A DNA stretch of 9,886 nt. It comes from Minisyncoccota bacterium (GTDB taxonomy: Bacteria > Patescibacteriota > Minisyncoccia > Phycocordibacterales > DATDWN01). The notes beneath the pieces are model-generated. The model was not told the DNA's origin. It did not search any database and was given only the letters and a program-made list of their open reading frames with translations. Below, one piece after another: positions 1 to 6,220 of this stretch. The stretch spans positions 1 to 9,886 of the forward strand of contig JANWHC010000009.1 in assembly GCA_025450615.1 (NCBI GenBank), written 5' to 3'. The number at the start of each line of letters is the position of its first letter. Position 1 is the first letter of the stretch. Position numbers and translations under genes: made by a program.

Positions 1-1570
1 CATAAGTTTCACCTGGTTTTGGAGAGAATAATCCAAAGTTTCCACCTATCTGGTTGTTGCTCCAAACAGATTCCATATCTCGACACTGTGCTTCGCCTCC
101 AACGTCGTAATAATATTCAAATGTTGCCGCGTGCCATACGCCACCTCGCCAAACAAAAACCCAACCGTTTGCTGGAACGTTTGGTGCAAAAGTTGATTGA
201 GCTGGCCACGGCCAAGGCATCTGGTGGTTTAGACAAAATGTTCCTGTCGGATTTGTTCCGTTAGGAAACGTTACAGAGTTTAAAGTTACGGAGTTTGAAA
301 TTGGCCAACCGGAAATGTCGGCGTTGTTTCCGTCGATTACAACGTTGCTAAAGTCCGAAGCAATAGGTGGCGGTACAGTTGTTCCGCCGTCGTTTCCTGC
401 ACCACACATAGTATTACCACCTCCAGTTGTTCCGCCACCAGTTCCACCGTTATTTACCTGCGGAATAGTACAGGTCATAAGTCCACTTGAATCTGTAACA
501 CAAGTTACTTGGGTTTCTGGAACACCTGGTGGTGGAGGTGGTGGCGGTTCATTCATCACACAATCTGCTACGCCATTAGCATTTGTAGTACAAGTAACCT
601 CATTTCGTGATGATCCTCCCTCTGATTCATTGACAATACTTCCTGTAAAGGATGGCCCCGTAGTATTTTCACTAGTACCTCGTAATCCGTCTCCTGACCC
701 ACCAATAACTTTGCTTATTAGTTGATTTAACAAAGCGGTAATAACTTCATCAATCTCATCTGCTTGGATTAGTCTGTTGTTTCCAATACTCAGCACACCT
801 TCTAGTTGTTGTTCGATAACAGCACCAGGAGTAACCACTTCTCTGTTTGCCGGAGCACAATCACCTTTTATCGCAGGATTTTCTGTTCCAGCTTTACATC
901 TTTCAAAAGATAAAAATCCTCTTCCTTGAGCAAGTTGTTGTTGGTATTTACTTCGGGTAGTTCCAACTTCTATTGAGAGTTGATTTTGTGCATCTAGATA
1001 AGCTCCGTAAGGATTGTTCTGACTATTTTGGGTTAACTCAAACCAACCATCCCATCCACCTTGATCAAAATCGTTAATAAACGCGTCATAATTATTTTTT
1101 AAAATACTTAGTGAACAAGAATAGATTTGATTACTAGTTTCAGATAAATAATTTTTTACTAAAGCTAGCCTAACATCTGCTTTAAAAGGACTACAGAGTT
1201 GGTTTAGATTTGTGCTTGATAAAACGTGAGACGCAGTTTCGTCTCCAACATCAAGGAAAAATTGTGAAGGATCAGTGACATAAGCTGGGTTGCCTTTAAA
1301 ACCATTGTTTATCCAATTAACCGTTTGGGCAACCATTTTTTTCATCACTAAGTTTGCAGCAAACCACGCTAGAGCATCCAAACCGAACTCTTTTGTAACA
1401 AGAAAACCACTCGCAACACCAGTTGTCCAGTTTGGCGCGAAGTTTCCTGGGTCCCAAACAACAGCCCCAGCCGAGGCTGTTTTAGGTGGAATAAAGGAAA
1501 TAAAACAAAGAATAATTAGCAAAAATGAGTATGAATAAGTTTTACTTTTAAGGTAATTAAAAAGAGACAT
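1..1570 (-). CDS. Large secreted envelope protein of Patescibacteria type (C-terminus beyond left edge)
   Basis: An uninterrupted minus-strand frame runs from ATG 1568-1570 off the left edge, 523 residues without a stop. A signal peptide is clear: a hydrophobic stretch at about residues 16-28 and an ASA|G cleavage site near residue 34. The N-terminal half has motifs I recall from a family common in Patescibacteria: NWINNGFKGNPAYVTDP (about 85-101), CSPFKADVRLAL (126-137), NNPYGAYLDAQ (185-195), GFLSFERC (218-225) and a TPGAVIEQQL/QADEIDEVI segment (247-277). A Gly/Ser/Pro-rich linker follows, with a run of seven prolines and two copies of a VTC-T-x3-G-x3-C unit (about 325-337 and 355-366). 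Beyond it lies a Trp-rich region (about 405-523) that I cannot name. The paired cysteines suggest disulfides outside the membrane. Export and surface location are well supported. The molecular role is unknown; a link to a secretion or pilus system is only recollection of typical neighbourhoods. Confidence 0.85.
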   Translation of the reverse strand, partial: MSLFNYLKSKTYSYSFLLIILCFISFIPPKTASAGAVVWDPGNFAPNWTTGVASGFLVTKEFGLDALAWFAANLVMKKMVAQTVNWINNGFKGNPAYVTDPSQFFLDVGDETASHVLSSTNLNQLCSPFKADVRLALVKNYLSETSNQIYSCSLSILKNNYDAFINDFDQGGWDGWFELTQNSQNNPYGAYLDAQNQLSIEVGTTRSKYQQQLAQGRGFLSFERCKAGTENPAIKGDCAPANREVVTPGAVIEQQLEGVLSIGNNRLIQADEIDEVITALLNQLISKVIGGSGDGLRGTSENTTGPSFTGSIVNESEGGSSRNEVTCTTNANGVADCVMNEPPPPPPPGVPETQVTCVTDSSGLMTCTIPQVNNGGTGGGTTGGGNTMCGAGNDGGTTVPPPIASDFSNVVIDGNNADISGWPISNSVTLNSVTFPNGTNPTGTFCLNHQMPWPWPAQSTFAPNVPANGWVFVWRGGVWHAATFEYYYDVGGEAQCRDMESVWSNNQIGGNFGLFSPKPGETY

Positions 1571-1598
1571 ATTGTTTAACTAATTATATAACAATATG
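1568..1598. repeat. Inverted repeat flanking -10 box and start codon
   Basis: CATATTGT (1568-1575) and ACAATATG (1591-1598) are perfect 8-bp inverted repeats separated by 15 bases. One arm contains the start codon of the large secreted protein gene and the spacer contains its TATAAT box. The symmetry fits a dimeric repressor site. An RNA hairpin is unlikely because transcription should start inside the repeat, leaving one arm out of the message. Confidence 0.45.
1583..1588 (-). promoter_or_regulatory. -10 box of the large secreted protein gene
   Basis: On the minus strand TATAAT lies 12 bases before the ATG, so the expected start of transcription leaves a leader of about 6 bases. No Shine-Dalgarno sequence is present. 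A -35 match is poor: GGTACA at 17 bases spacing, 3 of 6 bases. The box sits inside the spacer of the inverted repeat at 1568-1598. Confidence 0.5.
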
Positions 1599-1635
1599 TC
1601 CTATATGTACCAGTAAAGGTGTTGAAAAGTAAGGC

Positions 1636-2451
1636 TTATATACTAGCTAGATACTTATTCATAGCGCTTAGAGCATCTATAAAGGTCGCCATATGTTCTT
1701 GATAATTTCTGATAGCACCTAAACTTCGAGTTGGATCGGCAAAGAAAACCCTCATTGACTCAGTATCAGAAAGCATATCGGACAGGGCGTTCATCAGATT
1801 TAAATGAAGAGTAACTGCCGCTTTTGGTACAGTTACATTTAACATATCTGAAATAACCTTTTTATTAGCCGCAATAATTGGATCTAAAGCCGTAAGTATC
1901 CTTTCATCATCTTGGTCAACAGATTCTTTTAGGATAAGAATAGGTTCAACTTTTACTTTAGCGAAGCCATCTTTAATGCTTGCAAAAACAATTTGTTTGT
2001 AGGAGGCTTTTGAACTCTGGCTAAAACTACTATCTATATTTAAATTTTCCTTTATATATATAGCTCCTTCTGATTTTAAGTATTGAGGATTGGATAAAAT
2101 GCTGTTAGCGATACCATTTATCGAATTATTATCCAAAGGTATACCACTACCCTTTACTCGTATGTATTGAGACATAAAATCAATAGAAAATTGATTTGTT
2201 AGAGTAGCATCCTCCGGTACACTTACATCTTTTAAGGCTGAGGCCACTTCTGTAGTAGCGTTTACCGTAGATATCATTTTTTTCCAGTCTTCATTTGATT
2301 TGAAGTTTTCTGGTACAAAACTAGCTGTTGATTCAACTCCAGCAATAGGATTTAAACTCTCTTTAGCAAGGTTATTTTTGTTTATAAGCCAAATAGAGAG
2401 CACCATTGCTCCACAAAGTATTATTATGCTTAGAGTTTTACTTGATGGCAT
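1636..2451 (-). CDS. Single-pass membrane protein of unknown function (271 aa)
   Basis: The protein has a short N-terminus, one hydrophobic segment (about residues 6-23) and then a soluble region predicted to face outside, so it is an anchored or slowly cleaved envelope protein. The rest is mainly helical in composition, with no cysteine in the exported part and no catalytic motif that I can see. The segment around residues 83-120 (TNQFSIDFMSQYIRVKGSG and following) resembles, from memory, a family of roughly 250-aa Patescibacteria proteins found next to proteins like the one at 1-1570. The start ATG 2449-2451 is supported by a TATAAT 6 bases upstream. The same-strand gap to the next gene is 65 bases with no obvious terminator, so read-through into it is possible. 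The function is not recognised; partnership with the neighbouring secreted protein is inferred from adjacency. Confidence 0.8.
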   Translation of the reverse strand: MPSSKTLSIIILCGAMVLSIWLINKNNLAKESLNPIAGVESTASFVPENFKSNEDWKKMISTVNATTEVASALKDVSVPEDATLTNQFSIDFMSQYIRVKGSGIPLDNNSINGIANSILSNPQYLKSEGAIYIKENLNIDSSFSQSSKASYKQIVFASIKDGFAKVKVEPILILKESVDQDDERILTALDPIIAANKKVISDMLNVTVPKAAVTLHLNLMNALSDMLSDTESMRVFFADPTRSLGAIRNYQEHMATFIDALSAMNKYLASI

Positions 2452-2457
2452 TTATTA

Positions 2458-2466
2458 ATTATAACA
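2458..2466 (-). promoter_or_regulatory. Extended -10 promoter (TGTTATAAT), leaderless spacing
   Basis: On the minus strand TGTTATAAT is an extended -10 element (TG-N-TATAAT). Its last base is 6 bases from the ATG at 2451, so transcription would start at about the A of the start codon, giving a leaderless message. No good -35 box is visible, as is usual when the extended -10 is present. Confidence 0.6.
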
Positions 2467-2526
2467 CGAGGTTATTTCCAAAAACATAGTCGTTACACTT
2501 CTTGTTTTTTAGGTCGTATCACCGAT

Positions 2527-3210
2527 TTAATTATTTGCTTCTATTTTAGGATTAATATTATATCCAATAATTTGAAAATCAGGATCATCTCTTTCGGTAG
2601 CGAAAAATAGGTAATCAGGGGTGATTATTTTAGGTTTGTCAGGTAGTTCGGCAATTATTTCATCTTCGATTAAAAATTTTAAAATAATATCTGAACATGA
2701 TGCCGTTTTTCGACCCTCCTTTAATTCACCGAAGACATATTCAGGGTCATTAGCAACCTCAATTAACTTTTTTGAAACATTCTCCAGTTTTCCATTGTAA
2801 TTTTTTGGTCTTACAATAACAAAATTGACCATTTCACTATCTATCCAATCACTTTCACTCAATTTTGTTATCTGTATCTGGTCTTCTGGACCCAAATAAT
2901 TCCCTAAAGCCTCAAACATCTCATCGTTACCTAAATAAAAAGCCGAGTGTGTAAAATACGGATTTAATGTCTCATCAACTAAAGTTGTGACAGGGGTAAC
3001 GTAGCGACGAATAAGTATATCTCCAGGTTGTAGTTTGCAATCAGTAAATTTTCTGCATTCAAAAGAGGTTTGTTCAAGAGAAGTATTAATTTGTTCATAG
3101 GAAAGTCTAAAAACATTTTTATAGAATAAAAATCCCCTAAAAACTAGAATACCTATACCAATAAAAATTATGAGAAAAATAATACCGATAATTTTAAGAG
3201 CTTTTTTCAT
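2527..3210 (-). CDS. Membrane-anchored permuted NlpC/P60 (YiiX/DUF830-like) hydrolase
   Basis: An N-terminal membrane anchor (about residues 5-23) is followed by a domain with the hallmarks of circularly permuted papain-like NlpC/P60 proteins (YiiX/YaeF type). These are LQPGDILIRR (60-69), then FTHSAFYLG with candidate catalytic His88, the acidic residue in MFEALG (98-103), and later TASCSDIILKFL with candidate nucleophile Cys172. The His-before-Cys order is the mark of the permuted branch. Family members cleave amide or ester bonds in cell-wall peptides or lipids; the substrate here cannot be read from sequence. The ATG (3208-3210) lies inside the end of ksgA, overlapping by 17 bases, and has no Shine-Dalgarno, so it is probably translated by coupling as the last gene of the pcrA-ksgA operon. 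The active site would lie outside the membrane. Family confidence is fair; exact activity is unknown. Confidence 0.75.
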   Translation of the reverse strand: MKKALKIIGIIFLIIFIGIGILVFRGFLFYKNVFRLSYEQINTSLEQTSFECRKFTDCKLQPGDILIRRYVTPVTTLVDETLNPYFTHSAFYLGNDEMFEALGNYLGPEDQIQITKLSESDWIDSEMVNFVIVRPKNYNGKLENVSKKLIEVANDPEYVFGELKEGRKTASCSDIILKFLIEDEIIAELPDKPKIITPDYLFFATERDDPDFQIIGYNINPKIEANN

Positions 3211-4009
3211 TTATTTTTATTTTATTACAAATCTCTATCCATGTCGTGAGTTCTAAATCCTCCGCTCTAATTTTAAGGTCAAGATTTAACTCTGCAAATA
3301 TTAGAATTAAATTTTCTTTACTATATTCGACAGTAAGGTTAGCTAAAAGTTGTTTTCGTTTGTGGGCAAAACCTAAATGAATAATTTTGAAAAATAATTC
3401 TGGAGCGATTTTCTCTAGACGGTTTTTAGAAATATTTTCTATGTGTATTACAGCAGAATCGACAGATGGTTGAGGTGTAAAGGCCCCTTTTCCAACAATT
3501 CTGACAAATTTTGGAGTACCAAAAATTTTTACAGACAAAGAGAGCAAACTTTCTTTTTTGTCTCGAGCAATTATCCTGTCAGCTACTTCTTTTTGAACCA
3601 AAAGAGTCATGGATTGTGGTTGTTTATCACTTTCCAAAAACTTTCTTATAATTTGTCCAGTTATGTAGTAAGGAATATTAGCTACTATTTTGTAAGGATT
3701 TTCTAAAACTTTTAGATCTGTTTCTAAAATGTCTCCATGCACTATTTCTAGTTGTTTTTTTGAGATTTCTTTTTCAAATTTTTCTTTTAAAGGTTCAATT
3801 AACCTGTCATCCTTTTCAACAACCACAACTTTTGCCCCAGTTTCCAAAAGCGTCTGGGTCAAAATGCCCTCCCCAGGACCAATTTCAAGAACTACATCGT
3901 TTTCTGTTACACCACCTGCCAAAACAATATCATTTATTATATCTTTCGACCTTAAAAAATTTTGACCGAGTGATTTTTTAGCTTTAATTTTTTCTTGCAT
4001 TTGTTCCAT
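3194..4009 (-). CDS. ksgA: 16S rRNA (adenine1518-N6/adenine1519-N6)-dimethyltransferase KsgA
   Basis: KsgA uses S-adenosylmethionine to dimethylate two adjacent adenines in the 3'-terminal hairpin of 16S rRNA, a late step in 30S subunit maturation in the cytoplasm. Diagnostic motifs are KSLGQNFL (12-19), the SAM-binding LEIGPGEGILT (41-51), VEKDD (64-68), HGDI (91-94), the catalytic NIPYY (111-115), FTPQPSVDSAV (177-187) and the RNA-binding FAHKRKQL (214-221). The 271-aa length is normal. It starts 4 bases after the helicase stop, so the two are certainly cotranscribed. ATG 4007-4009 is chosen; an in-frame ATG three codons later (3998-4000) is an alternative. The stop overlaps the following hydrolase gene by 17 bases. 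The role is well established for the family and all key residues are present. Confidence 0.95.
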   Translation of the reverse strand: MEQMQEKIKAKKSLGQNFLRSKDIINDIVLAGGVTENDVVLEIGPGEGILTQTLLETGAKVVVVEKDDRLIEPLKEKFEKEISKKQLEIVHGDILETDLKVLENPYKIVANIPYYITGQIIRKFLESDKQPQSMTLLVQKEVADRIIARDKKESLLSLSVKIFGTPKFVRIVGKGAFTPQPSVDSAVIHIENISKNRLEKIAPELFFKIIHLGFAHKRKQLLANLTVEYSKENLILIFAELNLDLKIRAEDLELTTWIEICNKIKINEKSS

Positions 4010-4013
4010 TTCT

Positions 4014-5951
4014 TTAAAATTCTATACTAATAAGAGGTTTTCTAGATTCACTTCCTAAAAATGACTCATTTTCGATGTATTTTTGCGGAATGTCATCAAT
4101 AAACTCGGAAGAGGAATTTACCTCAAGCGATCCAAATATAGTACGTGTCTCTGCCCATGTCAAAAAAAGTTTTTCTCCTGCTCGAGTTACCGCAACATAA
4201 AATAGTCTCCGCTCCTCTTCACCATCTTCGCCACTTTTTCTATTTTCTGACAGCTTTTTATGTGGGAAAAGATCTGCTTCGAGTCCTGAAATAAAGACAT
4301 ATTTAAATTCTAAACCCTTCGAAGCATGAACTGTCATGAGTCTAACACCATTTTTTGTGTCGTCGACAGAATCTTGGTCCGAAACAAGCGCAGCATCTTC
4401 CAAAAACTTCTCAAGACCCTCGCCTTCAGGATAAATATCATAAGTACTAGCTAAAGTTACAAGTTCCATAATGTTTTCTAGTCTATCAGTATCTTCTTCA
4501 AGCCCAGTTTTGTACATATCTTCCATTCCAGATTTTTTGATTATGTATTTTATAGAAACGCTAGGATTTTCTCCTAGTAGAATATTTCTAAAATCTTTTA
4601 ACATTTCCCTAAAATTCTTAAGCTTTATTTTTGTGCTCTCTGGCAATTCGATTTCTTTACCACGCATTATTTTTTCCAAAGTAACTTTTCCTATTCCTCT
4701 TGGCGGAATGTTTATGATTCTAGAAAAATCACTAATACTTTCTGAGTTTAGACTGCACCTTACAAAAGCAAAACAATCTTTGATTTCTTTTCTCTCAAAA
4801 AATTTAGTTCCGATCATTTGATACGGCACTCCGTAGGACATAAATGCATCTTCCAAAACTCTAGACTGAAAATTGGCTCTATACAACACAGCAATCTCGT
4901 CCGGATTCGTCCCCTCATCAATGAGCTGTTTGGATTTTAGAGCAATAAAATGGGCTTCATCGACCTCGTTTCTGCCTCGGAAAATGCTTATTTTCTCACC
5001 AGTTTTATTGTTAGTGAAAAGTTTTTTTGGAATACGAAATGTGTTTTTCTCGATAACTTCGTTGGCCACGGCTAAAATATTTTTTGTTGATCGATAGTTC
5101 TCTTCTAGGAAAAAAGTGTGAGCGGAAGGATACGTTTTTTCAAAATGAAGCATGTTTTTTATCTCTGCACCACGCCAACTATAAATGTTTTGATCTGTAT
5201 CCCCAACTACACAGATGTTTTTGTTTTTCTGGGCTAGCATTTCTACTATCTCGTTTTGTACCTTGTTAGTATCTTGGTATTCATCCACATGAATATACAA
5301 AAATCTATTTTGGTATTTCACTAAAATCTCGGGGATTCGAAGGAGTTTCAAAGTTTTTAGTAGCAAGTCGTCAAAGTCAAGAGTTTTTTCCCTTTTTAAA
5401 ATTTCTTCGTACTTAGGCCAAACCTTTTTTACAAGCTCAGAAGAATAATCAAAAGCGCCACGTTCTAAATAATCGTCAACACTATGGCCCATACCTTTTT
5501 CTCTAGAAATAATATGCCTAACTTTATCTAAATGTTCTTTTGGATCAACCCCAATCTCTTCTAAAACACCCTTTAAAGCTTTTTTTGTGTCAGTGGTGTC
5601 AAAAATACTGAAATGTCTTGGAATTTTAAGTAGTTCAGCATTATCTTTAATGATATAAACACCAAGAGAGTGAAAGGTACTCATAAACGGCATGCTTTTT
5701 CTGAAACGAAGAAGATCTTTGTCGCTTTCCAACATTCCTCTTACTCGATCTCGCATTTCTTTAGCTGCTTTGTTGGTAAAAGTTATAGCCAAAATTCTTT
5801 CCGGTGCTACTCCATTTACAATAAGATGGAGTATTCGGTGAGTTACAGTTTTAGTTTTACCAGCTCCAGCACCCGCAACAATAAGTACAGGTCCCTCGAG
5901 AGTCAAAACTGCCTTTTTTTGGGCTTCGTTTAGTGAAGAAAGATAATTCAT
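4014..5951 (-). CDS. pcrA: UvrD/PcrA-family ATP-dependent 3'-5' DNA helicase
   Basis: This superfamily 1A helicase uses ATP to unwind DNA in repair, replication restart and removal of recombination filaments. Motifs appear in order: Q-motif region LNEAQ (7-11), Walker A AGAGAGKT (26-33), TFTNKAA (57-63), DEYQDTN (223-229, motif II), VGDTDQNIYSWRGA (249-262, motif III), ENYRS (284-288, motif IV), VHASKGLEF (541-549, motif V) and VAVTRA (586-591, motif VI). At 645 aa it is shorter than typical PcrA or UvrD (about 720-740). The helicase core is complete, but the C-terminal tail after motif VI is only about 55 residues, so the RNA-polymerase-binding Tudor-like domain of PcrA is probably missing. 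It is the first gene of an operon with ksgA and the YiiX-like gene. ATG 5949-5951 is supported by TATAAT 7 bases upstream. UvrD and PcrA cannot be separated by eye. Confidence 0.93.
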   Translation of the reverse strand: MNYLSSLNEAQKKAVLTLEGPVLIVAGAGAGKTKTVTHRILHLIVNGVAPERILAITFTNKAAKEMRDRVRGMLESDKDLLRFRKSMPFMSTFHSLGVYIIKDNAELLKIPRHFSIFDTTDTKKALKGVLEEIGVDPKEHLDKVRHIISREKGMGHSVDDYLERGAFDYSSELVKKVWPKYEEILKREKTLDFDDLLLKTLKLLRIPEILVKYQNRFLYIHVDEYQDTNKVQNEIVEMLAQKNKNICVVGDTDQNIYSWRGAEIKNMLHFEKTYPSAHTFFLEENYRSTKNILAVANEVIEKNTFRIPKKLFTNNKTGEKISIFRGRNEVDEAHFIALKSKQLIDEGTNPDEIAVLYRANFQSRVLEDAFMSYGVPYQMIGTKFFERKEIKDCFAFVRCSLNSESISDFSRIINIPPRGIGKVTLEKIMRGKEIELPESTKIKLKNFREMLKDFRNILLGENPSVSIKYIIKKSGMEDMYKTGLEEDTDRLENIMELVTLASTYDIYPEGEGLEKFLEDAALVSDQDSVDDTKNGVRLMTVHASKGLEFKYVFISGLEADLFPHKKLSENRKSGEDGEEERRLFYVAVTRAGEKLFLTWAETRTIFGSLEVNSSSEFIDDIPQKYIENESFLGSESRKPLISIEF

Positions 5952-5958
5952 CCATTGG

Positions 5959-5964
5959 ATTATA
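5959..5964 (-). promoter_or_regulatory. -10 box of the pcrA operon, leaderless spacing
   Basis: On the minus strand TATAAT ends 7 bases before the ATG of the helicase gene, so transcription should begin at or next to the start codon. No Shine-Dalgarno is present. The best -35 candidate, TAGTCC at 17 bases spacing, is weak (3 of 6). Confidence 0.55.
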
Positions 5965-5971
5965 ACTCAGA

Positions 5972-5983
5972 CCACTTAAGTGG
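5972..5983. promoter_or_regulatory. Perfect 12-bp palindrome in the pcrA promoter (candidate operator)
   Basis: CCACTTAAGTGG is a perfect palindrome lying between the expected -35 and -10 positions of the helicase promoter. This placement is typical for a repressor site that blocks RNA polymerase. It does not match the LexA consensus I know for Gram-positive (GAAC-N4-GTTC) or enteric (CTGT-N8-ACAG) bacteria. The regulator is unknown. Confidence 0.4.
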
Positions 5984-6021
5984 ACTAATTTTGCTAATTG
6001 TGGGCCTGTGTGTAACCCTTA

Positions 6022-6049
6022 TTGACCTTAATTTTAGACCCTATATAAT
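6022..6049 (+). promoter_or_regulatory. Sigma70-like promoter upstream of the M23 endopeptidase
   Basis: TTGACC (6022-6027) and TATAAT (6044-6049) are separated by 16 bases, a near-consensus promoter facing the endopeptidase gene. Transcription would start near 6056, leaving a leader of about 165 bases before the GTG at 6221. The leader contains the hairpins at 6075-6102 and 6195-6214. An ATG next to the -10 box opens only four codons before a stop. Confidence 0.55.
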
Positions 6050-6074
6050 TATGAAGTACAGATGATGACAGTTA

Positions 6075-6102
6075 ATAATGTGGCTCAACAGAGCCACATT
6101 AT
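6075..6102 (+). other. Perfect 12-bp hairpin in the endopeptidase leader
   Basis: Bases 6075-6086 and 6091-6102 are exact inverted repeats around an AACA tetraloop. The hairpin begins about 20 bases after the predicted transcription start. There is no T-run after it on either strand, so it is not a standard intrinsic terminator. It may protect the 5' end of the message, be part of a leader regulatory structure, or belong to a small RNA. Confidence 0.5.
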
Positions 6103-6194
6103 ATGGTTGATAGGCAGAATATAGATTAACTTTTAGCTTATTTTCGGTTTACTACAAGATCCAAATTTCTGGTCAGGTCTTAAAAGCACTTTTC

Positions 6195-6214
6195 GAAACC
6201 TTTCTACAGGTTTC
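6195..6214 (+). other. Small hairpin just before the endopeptidase start
   Basis: GAAACC (6195-6200) pairs with GGTTTC (6209-6214) around an 8-base loop, ending 6 bases before the GTG. It could influence ribosome access to the start. It is short, so chance occurrence in A+T-rich DNA is possible. Confidence 0.3.
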
Positions 6215-6220
6215 CGATTA

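Noticed and set aside
315..725. Plus-strand open frame encoding a Pro/Gly-rich peptide
   Set aside because: It is the antisense of the Pro/Gly-rich linker of the secreted-protein gene. The minus frame is open for 523 codons with a signal peptide and promoter; the plus frame has none of these.
6050..6064. Leaderless short open frame starting at the ATG beside the TATAAT box at 6044
   Set aside because: The ATG is only 1-2 bases past the -10 box, upstream of any possible transcription start, and the frame stops after four codons.
6075..6102. Intrinsic terminator between the divergent promoters
   Set aside because: The 12-bp stem is perfect but no T-run follows on either strand, and it lies downstream of a plus-strand promoter leading into a gene.
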